NCBI RefSeq assembly: GCF_003086295.3
Contig: NC_092051.1
Span: 18,409,940-18,473,939 of the forward strand
DNA: 64,000 bases
Source of the DNA: Arachis hypogaea
Taxonomy: Eukaryota > Streptophyta > Magnoliopsida > Fabales > Fabaceae
Direction of reading: 5' to 3'
A model generated the notes under the pieces. The model saw nothing but the letters and a program-made list of their open reading frames with translations. It was not told where the DNA came from and searched no databases. This document shows positions 24,271 to 36,346 of the stretch, in pieces. Position 1 is the stretch's first letter. Every line of letters begins with the position of its first letter. Made by a program: the position numbers and the translations under genes.

Positions 24271-24279
24271 TAAAAATAA

Positions 24280-25946
24280 TTAATCTTTATTTTACCAATT
24301 TTTTCATTTTAAAAGATCTTATCCATAATTAAAAATCAACTTATCATATGATTAGCGGATTAAAGGATAATTAACCATTTTATATTTTACAAAATTGTCC
24401 ATTTTAAAACAAATAAAGGGATTTTGCTTTAGACATTCATTTTTACTCCATTCAGTTTTTTCATCTCTATACTTAAATATGTCTATAAAAACATTAATTT
24501 ATATGGAGATAGAAATGAGTCAAATGACAATAAAATAGAACGGGATGAATATTTTATTACTCATACCCGCTTCAAACATTAACTATTTGTTATTTTACTT
24601 GCTATATTACAAGTATTTTATTTATCGTAAATTCATAATTATGGATGCTTTACAAACCTATATAATTTTCCATATGATATAATTGACAATAATTTGAACT
24701 ATTATTAATTCATTCAACTATTTGTTAATATATTTCTTTTAATTTAATAAATCAAATTAATTATATTAATTATTTATATCAACTAATTAATTTGATTAAT
24801 TTTACAAATATTTTTATTTAATTTAATTAGAATAAATATTAAATTATTTAATATTAGTGATGGAGTTGACACAAAATGTTCTTAGATGTGTTTTTTATTT
24901 ATTTCTTTTAATTTATTAAACCAAATATATTAATTATTAATATGAACTAATTGATTTGATAAATTCTTAAAAATATCTCCTTATTTAACTTGTTTGATTC
25001 ACTCCAATTCATTAGTTACGACTAATATATGTTATTTAATTTAGTTTATTGTCCATTCTATGTTTTATGTATCAAGATAGTAAATATAATTTTATTTTAA
25101 TTTTGTTTTTAACATTTAATTTTAATTTTATCCTTGATGTTTTAATATATTATAGTTATATCACTAAGATAAATAACATTAATTATAATTAATAAATTAT
25201 ATTAATTATTTGAATTGACCAAACTAAATATTAAATTATTTAATAAATAATAAATAAAGAAGTAAAATAAATAAATTTAATTTAAATTATTCTCTTATTA
25301 TTTTTTATATATATAAAATCAGAATATGCTTTATATCTCTTTTCTCTATCTGCTTCATACATAATTTTTGTAATTTTTTATTTTGTTTATCTATTTTGTC
25401 ATTTTTTATGATTTTATTTTATATTATTTTTTTGTATTCTGATTAATATTTGTTAAGAGTGTTATTATTTTGTTTATAAATGTTTCTAATTTTTTATAAT
25501 ATTTTTTAGAATTTGATTAATAATTTTTTGTAATGTTTTTTATTTTTAATAAAAATATTTTTTAATTTTTGTTTTTAATCTTTTATATTTATTAATTATA
25601 CTAAATTTTTTTATATTATATTTATTGACTATACGTATTGTCTTTCCTTTTTTTTTTACTTTTTTGAATTATTTTTTAATCTTATTTTTAATTATTTATT
25701 TTATTTTTACCTCTCGTATGTTTATTATATTTCACTTCGTCTTAGTCTTAATCTCATGATTATCTTTTAATTGTGTAAAATTAAATAATTTTTCAAAAAC
25801 ACTTAAATATATTATTTATTGTATATAATAATTAGAATAAATAAATAAATATAAATTAAATATATAATTTATTTTGAATTTAAATTAAAAATTGAATAAA
25901 TTATCATAAAAATATCAATCAATTTTGTCAGAAGTTTCTGCATAAC
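24280..25946. other. AT-rich intergenic DNA
   Basis: Long A/T-dominated stretch with many short self-similar words. No gene is supported. Confidence 0.4.
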
Positions 25947-25955
25947 TTCATTTAA

Positions 25956-26314
25956 AATTTAATTACTCTATTGATTCTTATAGTTTTACAAAATTTATAA
26001 TTAGGTCCTTATATTTTTTTCTTTCAGTTAAATCTCTATATTGCTTTTAATTTTGTAATTAAATCCTTATCAGTGTAGAACATATTAGAATTAATAGAAT
26101 AATTTTTCACAAATTGAAGGCATCCACAATTAAGAACTTAAGTAGATCTTTTATCACACATTTTTTTAAAGAAATATTCTATTAATTTTAATATTTTTTA
26201 TACAAAAATGACTTAATTACAAAGTTAAAAGTATTATAGGGATCCAATTGAAAAAAAATAAAAATTTAATTATAATTTTGGTAAAACTATAAAGACCAAT
26301 AGAATAATTAAACA
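25956..26314. mobile_element. AT-rich MITE with 9-bp target duplication
   Basis: Arms of about 80 bp are inverted: TTTAATTACTCTATTGATTC...TATAGTTTTAC at the left, and GTAAAACTATAAAG...CAATAGAATAATTAAA at the right. Direct 9-bp repeats TTCATTTAA flank it (25947-25955 and 26315-26323). Phrases such as AATTAGGTCCTTATA inside are common in legume MITEs. It is non-coding. Confidence 0.7.
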
Positions 26315-26323
26315 TTCATTTAA

Positions 26324-27483
26324 TAGTAAAAATCTCTTTACAGCCACTAAAGTCGTTGATACAAAAAAAGTTATAAGTTCTCATACAATAAAATAAAATA
26401 TATATAAAATAAATAACACATGAAATTTCAAAGTTATTAATTATATAGACTATGGATAATTTTTTAACTCGAAATTCTTATGAATCAACATCTAATTTTT
26501 TAATTTTTTTACATTTTTTATATTTATCCAAATTGATCAACATTTAAATTGTTTATACATTATTTTTTTAAATATTATGATTTCGCAAGTTATAATATGT
26601 GATATTAGATATTGTTATATATATAAAAATTACTTTGTCAATCAAATTATAGGATAGTATGATCATTTATTTTTTTAATGACAATTATTGTCGAATTAAA
26701 TAGTGTAAGAAATTAGAAAAAAAAATATTTACCAATCCAACGGATAATAATTTATTTTCTTCTAGAATAAATTATTGAATAAGTAAAGTTATTACGAATT
26801 TTTTTACACAAACTAATACTCAACGATGTTGTTTCAGTAATGTTATCAAGAAACATTAACCAATCCAATCACTTTTATAATGGCACAAGTTTATAAATTT
26901 TGAAACTTGAAAAGTATATAAACGTTGATCATATTGTTTTGACTTTAAGAATAAATATAATACCAATAAATAAAATTGTCCCACATAAACTTTAACAAAG
27001 TGAAGACTCACATGCAGTCATCTTCATGTGAAATTGATAATTGAAAATCGTTAGATAATTTAACGCACTTAACTAAATTTATCATTTAACAGTTCTCAAT
27101 CATCAACTCATGCAAATAAGCGCATGTAAATTTTCACTTTTCAATAAAGACAAAACTCCATAAGGATTGTCATCAATAAGAAATTATTCTACTTTAAAGA
27201 TGAATACTATTTTTTGCATAATATTTTTCAATTTTGCAAACTTTAAACACAGATACTAATTTTTTTCATGGTATTTCCTAACTTGGTAAGTCGAAGACTA
27301 ATCTACCTCGAATTAAAGCTCCATTAAAAATTTATGGCTAGTTAATAGTTCCTACACATAAAACAGGATTCAAATTTGATACTAAACAAACAAGTGAAAT
27401 AATCATTCAACTAACTTAAATTAGTTGAGACAAATACTATTTATTTTTAATGCTTTTAACATTAAAAATTAGGGAAAAGCTCT
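26324..27483. other. AT-rich intergenic DNA
   Basis: No coding frame or structured repeat recognised between the MITE and the foldback element. Confidence 0.4.
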
Positions 27484-29178
27484 ACATCTATGTAAAAAAT
27501 ACATGGATGTTATCCAAGTAACTTCTTCCACACACGCATTTTTCTACCCCACAGTCGTTTGTTATACACGCGCCTCATATAATGTATCGTGTTTTCGTTC
27601 TTCTTCTTCTTCTTCAACCTAATAAAATTCGTCGTTCTCCTCTATTCGCGCTTTTCTTCTTTGCTTGCATTCTTCATTATTGATCTGCATTGAATTCAAC
27701 GTGATAACCTCCATCGTTCTTCTTCTTCTTCGTTTTCTTCTTCGATCTACACTTTTGAATGGAAACAATGAATGATTCAACTTCAAATCAATTGAATGAG
27801 GTTATTACATTGAGACAGCTAGGGAATGATTGCTGCATGCTATCACAATAATCTTAAACATTGAACAAAGTAAAAGGAGGCCACCGAACCGAACAACATT
27901 CATTTGGTGAACCAAAATCACAAAGGCCACCGAACCGAACAATGTATACGTGGTGAATAAATGGTGATCAACTTTCAACCAACAATAATAGTATTTCTCC
28001 TCCTCTTCCTTCTCCTCCTCACCTTCTACTGCTTCTTCATCAGAGAGAGAAGGAAGAAAAGACAAAAAAATACAGCAGCAACAACAACAAAAGAATGACG
28101 ATAGGGTTTCAGGATTTATGGTTTTAGGGTTTAGGGTTTATGGGTTCAGGGTTCAATGTGTTTCAAACTTTCGATTCGCCCCGTGTATTAATTTCGGTTC
28201 ACCGTGTTCATGAGTGAGGGTTTAGGGTTTAGGGGTCTAGGGTTTAGGATTCAGGGTTCAGGGTTTTAGGGGTTTAGGGTTTATGGTAGGGTTCAGGGTT
28301 TAGGGTTTAGCATTCAGGGTTCGTTCACTTAGTACTATACAATTGTATTGTGTTCGGTTCACCATGAGTACTGTGTTCGGTTCATTCTGCACTATTCAAA
28401 ACTCTTCTTCCTCACCTTCTACTACTTCTTCACCAAAGAGAGAAGGAGGAAATTTGGTGAACCGAAATCACAAAGGTCACCGAACCGAACAATGTACATG
28501 TGATGAATAAATGGTGATCAACTTTCAATCAACAAGAATAGTATTTCTCCTCCTCTTCCTCCTCCTCCTCCTTCTTCTTTCAAATTTGCGCTCGTAGGTT
28601 CTTCTTCTTCTTCAGTTCAATGGATAGTGTAACTAGAGCTTTGAAATTGGTTGTTACTCTGTTCAGTACTTCTTTTGCATGGAGAAATACTACTCTTGTT
28701 GATTGAAAGTTGATCACTATTTATTCACCACATGTACATTGTTCGGTTCGGTGGCCTTTGTGATTTCGGTTTACCAAATGAATGTTGTTCGGTTCGGTGA
28801 CCTCTTTTTACTTTGTTCAATGTTTAAGATTATTGTGATGCGTTTTGGAAGATAATCCAAATCGCACTCATTCAACTGATTTTGAAGTTGATTAATTTAT
28901 TGTTTCAATTCAAAAGTCCAGATCGAAGAAGAAAACGAAGAAGAAGAACCACAAAAGCTAATTACGTTGAAGTCAATCCAGATCCATAACGAAGAACGCG
29001 AGTAGAGAAGAAGAACAAGAACAAGAAAGAAAACGCTAGCAGAGGAGAACGGTGAAGCCTATAACGGAAGAAGTAACGGTTTTTCATAATGAGCGGACGC
29101 GCGTTTTCACTCTCATTAATGCACGTGACTCTATTTGGGATTAAGCCAACTTAGTTACATGATTATATGGATGTGTAG
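27484..29178. mobile_element. Foldback-type element with about 500-bp inverted arms
   Basis: The left arm (27484 to about 28015) and right arm (about 28700-29178) are inverted copies. Shared phrases include TCTTCTTCGTTTTCTTCTTC, CACAATAATCTTAAACATTG and GGCCACCGAACCGAACAA, in opposite orientation. A third partial copy in left-arm orientation sits at about 28440-28560. The centre holds a telomere-like tract. Short frames in the arms (for example 27805-28065, -) are CT-repeat artefacts or decayed. I could not identify a target duplication, so the superfamily is unresolved; MULE is the likeliest. Confidence 0.65.
28110..28318 (+). repeat. Telomere-like TTTAGGG-variant tract
   Basis: Many degenerate units of GGTTTAGGG and GGGTTCAGGG in the centre of the foldback element. 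They are too irregular and too internal to be a telomere. Confidence 0.8.
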
Positions 29179-30391
29179 CGCACCCAAAATTATTAAACTT
29201 TGGTTTTAATTGTAACTTTGTAAACAGAAATATATACTAATTATATTACAAATTTTAAACAATATTTAAAAAAATTAATTTATCAAACTAAATTCATCAA
29301 ATTCAATAATTTACCCTTTATTTATGTATGTATAGGGTAGGTATGAAACCGGTGTCGAGCCATGCGACCACTTCTTACACTAACCCCTTACCCAAACAAT
29401 CAATTTTATTAAGTATTGCTCGTACCGAGATAAACCTATAACGGTTGAAAAACATGTCCCATATTGTGCCAGGTCGAACCGACTCAAATTGGTGTTTAAC
29501 CGTAGAGATAGATTACTGGCCCCATGTGGAATGTGAGCTGTCACATTTTCCCATACCCAAGCGTAGAAATTACACAACCCTGCTTTGTGCCATTGGAAAC
29601 CTTCAACGATTGTCCTCTATCTTTTTTTGGGATTACATACTGTGTTAAGTTGTCTCTTTTCTTGGAGAATAAGATTCCTATTATAACCTAGTTTCTTAAA
29701 GAGTTGCTCTCAATTGTGAAATGTTACTCTATATTTAGAGGTAAAAGAATTACTGATCACAAAAGAAGGCAAAGGGTAAAAGAAAATAATTGTTTTGGAG
29801 ATATATTTTCTGAAAAAAAAATAAAAGTAATAGAATTTATTATTTTTGACCAATATTTTTAGCCCACAATTTTAGACATTAGAGTAACAACTGGTCAAAA
29901 ATAATAAATTATACTAACTTTCTAACCTTCTACTTTTATATTTAAAGTTAGGATTTTGCTAACTTGTACCCTAAAAACATAAGTTAAACATACCATAAAA
30001 AAAAATATTTTATAAAAATTATTGCAAAATTTTTTTTTTTTATATTTTCAATGCATTGAATACATCAAAAATATTAAAAATTTTCTATTGTTGTGTTTTT
30101 AAAATATACTCTTAGAACACAAATTAGCTAAATTCTTAAAGTAATATCATGTCTTAAAAAGCATTCATTGCTAGATCTCAGATATTAACAAAAGGGACTT
30201 CTTTTGAAATGAAATTTACGATGTACATCATGGTAATTCTCTCACCATAAACAAAGGAGGGGAAAAAAGAAAGAGCATTCATCTTAATGAAAACAATTTT
30301 TTTTAAGAAAAAAAGAAACTAATATAATAATAGCCATTACTCAGCAGAAGTATATGTTCTTAATTTGACTCTATATGAATGTTATCAAAAT
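29179..30391. other. Intergenic DNA between the foldback element and the kinase gene
   Basis: The section 29340-29640 is GC-richer, with short frames on both strands (for example a 65-codon minus frame at 29380-29577). It looks like a remnant of something coding, but I recognise no family. The rest is AT-rich and includes the kinase 3' untranslated region next to 30391. Confidence 0.35.
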
Positions 30392-31124
30392 CTAAGCTAT
30401 GGTTTTCTTTCCTTTAACTTTATCCTTGTGTGAACCTTTATGTGGTTTTGATAAATCCAATGCATCAGTTGCGGTGTGTCTCTTGTTTTTTGGCACTCCA
30501 ATTTCAGCAGCAGCATTACCTATGGGACCTGACCACGCTTGGAATGGTTCCTTTGAATAAATATACGACGTTGTTGAAGTGAAGGAGACATCAATAGGAA
30601 CAGTATCTGGATCAATACGATGGGAAGATCCCAATGGAAATCCAAGTTGTCCATCTTGATGTGGCGGTGGGAACTTTTCACTCTTGCTCTTAGCATTTGC
30701 ATGAGTTATTAGACGCCTTCTCTGTTAGGTATGAAATCACAACAAAAAAAAAGGGTCAAATATAAACAAGCAGATATAACATAAATGGGAGTTGCCAAAT
30801 CCTAACTCTCCTCCATACTCAGCCCCAACCATTGCATTTTATTAAAGCATTATTGGAATGAAGTCTAAAAGCATCACATATGTAATTTGTGATTAATGAT
30901 AGAAGCAATTTTTTTTTAACATACATCAATGTTGGATTGAATCTCAGCATTGGCTTCAGGAGCAGGAATAGCTTTCACGGCACGATCACGCATGCGATGC
31001 TTCCTTGGACCATTAGCCTGAGCTTTGCTTGCAGCCCTTATTCTGATATTCACATTGACAAAGTGTCTTAGAGTTTCTCAATCGTAATAAGAAGGCTAAA
31101 CTTACACTAGCAGGAATAGACAAT

Positions 31125-31156
<32 letters not shown>

Positions 31157-34002
31157 AGCCTTATCCCACTAGGTGTGGTCGGCTACATGGATCAAATGAC
31201 ATCATTGCATTCTATCATGTCTATACTGAGACTGTTGACACGTATATATGGCAGTGTCCATAGACTGTAGGTAAAGTTATTGGTGAGGGGTTGGGAGTGA
31301 TATCTGTTAAATAGCTTATCTTAGATAATATCATGGTCAATGCCACACATTTTGTTCAGAAATTCCTATCTTCCTCCCATTTGCTCTCTCGAATCTTTTT
31401 TAAAACCAATGTTCAAACCCGCACAAAGTTCTAGCATGCAGAAACTGAAATTTAAAAGCAATGATACCTTCTGGCCTCTTCGTCCTGCCGTCTAGCATCC
31501 ATTTCCTTGCTTGGAGGATATTTTGGAAGACTTGAAGGATCACAAGCATATGGCTCTGTGGTGAAGAACTGCAAAATGTAGAATAGACTAGTAAAGTAAA
31601 ATAGGAGATTGGTACTATTTTAATTTTTTAATGGGAAAACTATCCAGACTCAACAAGCATAATATCAAAACTGGATTCAAGATCATTTCACTTTATAATT
31701 TCATACACCTATATTGCATTAATTATGTATAGGTACTTTATAGTAACCAACCTCACTTCGCAAAGCATCTGAGGCAGTTTTCCGTTCGGCAGGATCAAAT
31801 GCCAGAAGACTTTCGATAAGGGGTAGTGCAGAAGGTGGAAAATCTTTAAATGTCTCTCTTAGGCATCTCTTGTATGGCTCTCGAGGCTTAAACAAGGTGG
31901 CGTTAGGCAACTTCGACTTCTTCCAATATTCATCAGAAGGTGAACCACATAGTTTGTATATCTTATGCAGTTGCTCCACCTAAGTCATGCATTAGAGAGT
32001 GCGGACAAAAAACAAAGTAAGTATAAACTTAATTGATGTACGCATGGAGATATTACTTCATACAAACTACACAACTATCTATACATGGCACATTAGAATT
32101 AAAGTGTATACCTGGGAGATTTAAAGAACATAGACATGAAGAAACAGGTAAAAGTATTGTAGACAATACATGGTAATTATTGATACATGTTGCAAAATTA
32201 TTGTTTATATCCACATCATTCCTAATATAAAACAAATTCATAAAATTACAAAAGTACTTGTGATTTAGATAACCACGGAACTGAAATATCCTATAAGTAA
32301 AGCCAAGAGATGTATGTTACCTCTGTACGACCCGGCATAATTGGCTTTCCAGCCAATAACTCTCCTAAAATGCATCCGGCGCTCCATAGGTCTATACCCA
32401 CACCATAATCGGTGGCACCAAGAAGCAATTCTGGGGGCCGGTACCAAAGAGTTACTACTCGACTAGTCATGGGATGCTTATGGTTTGGATCGAACAAAGA
32501 TGCCAGTCCAAAGTCAGCAATCTTAAGTATTCCTTCATTGTCAATGAGAAGATTTGATCCTTTAATATCTCGGTGAAGTACACGACGCTTATGACAATGC
32601 TCAAGTCCAGATAGCAGTTGATGCATGTAACATTTGACCTACAATTGAAAGAACAATAGTTGGCAATTTGACGACTTCAAGTACTGCTGTTTGAAAATAA
32701 AAGTGTACTAATTATCAAAGGAAGACTATTGAATCGTAAAATTATTAAGGCAAACCTTGTCTAACCTGAGGTTCCGTGAACCTGATTCGTGGGCTCGCAA
32801 CAAGTCCAGCTAAATCATGCACCATGTAATCAAACACCAAATACAGACTGCAGGACATCCTTGATGTAACTAAGCCTTGCAACTTTACAACATTTGGATG
32901 ATCCAACCTCCGCAAAATAAGAATCTCTCTAGCCATGAATTTTACACTCTCAGGTTCCAAATTATCAAATCGAACCTTCTTTAGAGCAACAATTTTGCCT
33001 GTCATCATGTCTTTAGCTTTGTACACATTACTATATGTTCCTTGCCCGATCTATTATGAAAGGAATAGGAAAAGAAGCTATGAGAATTAAAGAAATATAG
33101 TCCCTAATTCCTATATTCAACTGACTCACATAATGTAGATTTCGTTCCTTTCAATTCTACCAACAAATATAGAGTAATGGACAAAAGGACACATAAAAGA
33201 GTGTGGTAGTCAAAAATACATACCAAGATTCGTAGATATCATGGTGCATCCAGAGATTGTTTTCGACTGACAAAAATACACACAAAAGATTCGCAAATAT
33301 CAAACCCTTACTAAGGGCATGACACTTTTGTCCATCCAAAAACAATTTCTGGGTGCACTTTGATGTTTCCGAATCCTTGGTGTGTACTATTGTCCTCTCA
33401 AAATTCTTTCATATACTTTTGTCCATTTACTCCACAAATATATCAATAGCTAAAATGAGTTTTACTTTGTGAAAAACTATATTTGCGTCCAACATAATCT
33501 GCATTGATGAACTTCAAACCCTATCCACACATGGAAAAATGGCATAATCAATCAAATACTTTTTCCTTTTCATGTTAAACCGCCACAACAATGCACACGA
33601 AATCAGTCAAAATTAACTAAAAAAGAAAGCAATAACCTTATCAATCTTCTCAAATGTGTCAGCCTTTCGGGGAATCCAGCCGTTAAGCGCTTCGCCGCAC
33701 ACGGCGGTGAGCCAGGGTGGCCAGCCAGCCGCAACCTGCTCACCCCTTAAATGCTTGGGAGGATTGCTTAGCCGCGGATTCGGTTTCTTCGATCTTCTCC
33801 TTTCTCCCCTCGGCTTCTGAACTTCGCTGCCACTCTTCTCTTCCCTGTGGTTACCACCATTGTGATTCCGATTCTGATTCTGAGCCTCTTCCGCGACTCC
33901 ATCAACCTTATTATTGCTCTTAGAATCAGCACCGAAACTCTTCTCCTCTTTCACCTCTGCGATTATTCCAGAAGACACCTCCCTGCTAATCACACACCCC
34001 AT
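30392..34002 (-). CDS. CDK-like Ser/Thr protein kinase, MGC-type (At1g54610-like), complete
   Basis: The seven exons (34002-33637, 33050-32766, 32638-32321, 31979-31752, 31568-31468, 31042-30925, 30721-30392) give 1746 nt, or 581 aa, with GT-AG introns and no frame break. The N-terminus MGCVISREV is a likely myristoylation (Gly2) and palmitoylation (Cys3) signal, placing the kinase at a membrane. A basic, low-complexity region runs to about residue 115. The kinase domain follows: Gly loop IGQGTYSNV (123-131), Lys146 in VALKKVRF, HRDIKGSNLL (Asp241), DFGLA (Asp259), T-loop TSRVVTLWYRPPELLL and DLWSAGCILGEL. All catalytic residues are present. The Lys-rich tail (DKVKGKKTIA) is outside the domain. 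This group of plant CDK-like kinases is related to CDK9/CDK12-type enzymes, with roles in immunity and growth; the cyclin partner is unknown. Confidence 0.93.
31110..31260 (-). mobile_element. SINE-like 3' tail in a kinase intron
   Basis: On the minus strand, CCGACCACACCTAGTGGGAT is followed by AAGGCTTTG and a (TTG)n tail (31120-31156). This is the recognisable 3' end of plant Au-type SINEs, or of the RTE LINE tail they share. It lies in intron 5 in the same orientation as the gene and away from its splice sites. Confidence 0.5.
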
Positions 34003-34970
34003 TTCTCTCTGAATCCAAGTTTCATCACGCGAACTCCTCTATCCTTTGTGTCATCCTGCAAGAAATTGAGGAGAAGAGACTGATCTGAATTTGAAATAGA
34101 AAAAGAAAGTAAAAAAGTTGACCGAGGAAGTTCAAAAGATAAACGAGAATGAAGGGATTCTCAGTGATCTGGTCCGAAAAGGAAAGTGAAAACGAAAGAT
34201 TTATTAGGTAGCAATTACCCGAGATTTGATGGGTTCTCCAATTAAAAAATAAATAAATAAGAAAATATTTTTTCTTTTTCTTTTTTTCTTTTTTTTTTTA
34301 CCCTGAAAGGGAAGAGAGAGAAAGAGAGAGATGGTTAGCAGAAGCAGAAGAGTAAAGAAGTGTATGAAAGAGTGGACGATGGTCTTGTCTCTGCTTTTTT
34401 GTGTTAGTTTTGTGGTGTTCTCTTTTGGACAGCCGTCTTTTCCGGCTCTTAACACACAACAAAACAAAAACAATCACAATGCCAATTAGAGAAACACACA
34501 GATCTCTCTTCCTTCTCCTTCTCTTTCTCCTTCTCACAACTCAAATTAGCCCATTTGGATTAACCTACTAATCTCATCCTATGCTGACTGAAATTTAGGA
34601 TTTTAATTAAGTGTATTCTAATTTAATGGTAATGTAGTAAATTAGTAATATGTTAAGCAACTAAATACTCAAAAAGTTATTTGTTCTTTAAGAATATTTT
34701 TTATTTTCTAAAAGTTTCTAAAATCATTTTTGTTAAGACAGATTATCTGTTAATCATTTTAAAGATAGAATAAGTTTTTTTTATAACAATATTTTTTACT
34801 TTTAATTATCTTAGAATAAAATTTATTTGTTCAATATAAATATTAAATTATTAAAAATAACAAAAACTAATTTATTTTTCTGAAACAATTTTTTAAATTT
34901 TAAAAATAAAATTTATTAACAAATAAAATATTCGATCTAAATTTTAAATAAATTATTTTTATATATGATT
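34003..34970. other. Upstream region of the kinase gene
   Basis: CT/GA-rich and T-rich stretches (34260-34340, 34500-34540) are consistent with a plant 5' leader and promoter. No clear single TATA box. No other gene. Confidence 0.4.
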
Positions 34971-35285
34971 AAATTATTTTTTTATTCTTTATAGTTTAAA
35001 CAAATTTATATTTTGGTTCATACATCTTAAAAATTTATAATTAAATTTTATATTAATTTTAAATTTATAATTATATTTTTATCATTTCAAAAATTTTTAA
35101 TTTAATAAAATATGCTGAAATATATTCGTTAGTGATATAAAACAAAAAATGTTTTTATAATATTAATTATTAAAATAAATCTAATTATAAATTTAAAATT
35201 AATATATAAATTCAATTAAAACTTTTAACATATTAAAATTTAATACAAATTTAAAAAAAATATAAAAATCAATAGAATAATTTAA
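34971..35285. mobile_element. Degenerate relative of the 25956 MITE
   Basis: The left words GATTAAATTATTTTTTTATT...TTTATAGTTT and the right words ATAAAAATCAATAGAATAATT are inverted and resemble the arms of the element at 25956-26314. The centre is A/T only. Borders are approximate and I found no target duplication. Confidence 0.35.
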
Positions 35286-35984
35286 CCTTCAGATATTTAC
35301 CCGATAAATTTAGGTTATCCGAGGAAAAAAGTACTAGTAGCAGTAGTATTTTATGATTGTTTGGTGTTTCTTAATTCATAATCTAAGTAGTACAATTTTT
35401 GTATACTTTATTGTTATTGCGTTAGGAGAAGGACAGTGCCCTTTTCCATCTCTGTCGCAGCTTACCCGCTGAAATCTATGAATTTGTCTCCTCTCTAATC
35501 AATGTAATAAACTTCTCTTGTACGTACTATATTGGAAGACAAATTATTTTAAGAATATTTATCTATTTTGTTCCTCAAAAAATTTCGGATTAGACATTTT
35601 AGTCTTTAACTAAAATTAATTATTTGATTGATTTTTAACAATTAATTTCGTTAGTCATTTAGGTTTTTTGTTCCGTCAACTCTAACGGAAGACAAAATAG
35701 TCCCTAACAATTCTAACATGGGACAAAATGGTCTCTAACATCTTCTGTTCGGAAACGACACTGTTCTTCTACAATTTCCATCATATCTCGCATAACACTA
35801 ACAGTTTAATACTGTAACTTCAAGCTACACAATGCACATTCTGCAACTTCAATGTTCACAAGAAGAAAAATTCTCAACTTGTTCTCAACCAATCAATACT
35901 CAAGAAACTAATGACTATGTCTCTCAAGTATGTACTTGTTATCTTTAATGAATCCCATAAATCTAGACAGCAAGTCTGATTTGT

Positions 35985-36250
35985 TAAGACCCGTCGTCGT
36001 CGTCGTCACCATCTCCCTCCTTCTCTATCCTATCATCTCCATGACTACATTGTCCACCACTCCAATCGCTTCCTTCAGCTTCTTCTTCAAACCAATGTTC
36101 AGTAATCGCTTCAATTTCCATATAAGCAACAACGACGATATTACTCGTTGTACTGATAGCTTGGATGCGAGGTCGAAATTGTTTGCCAACTTGGACTCCG
36201 GAAAAGAAGGAATGAAGCACTCGGGGTCCATTCCAAATGAAAATTTGCAT
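35985..36250 (-). pseudogene. Possible GRF zinc-finger fragment
   Basis: The minus frame reads [12 protein letters not shown], then [17 protein letters not shown] and an Asp-rich stretch. The pattern suggests a decayed GRF-type zinc finger (usual layout: Cys-x-Cys, RTSxTxxNPGRRF, a W-F/Y-E/D motif), with its cysteines lost to frameshifts. The neighbouring DNA (35560-35760, words like GACAAAATAGTCCCTAAC) is a dispersed legume repeat. Low confidence. Confidence 0.25.
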
Positions 36251-36346
36251 ATGATGTCGAAGGAGAATTTTCTTATGATGTCCTAATGTCTAACAATCTA
36301 TATTGCTTGCTGGAGAGTGGAGAAAGGCGTGTCCTTGGGGTAGTTA

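Noticed and set aside
27805..28065. 86-codon minus frame in the foldback arm
   Set aside because: Part of the inverted arm and CT-rich repeat; the matching frame in the other arm is not conserved.
28110..28318. Interstitial telomere
   Set aside because: Units are irregular and lie inside a foldback element, so a transposon origin is simpler than a chromosome fusion.
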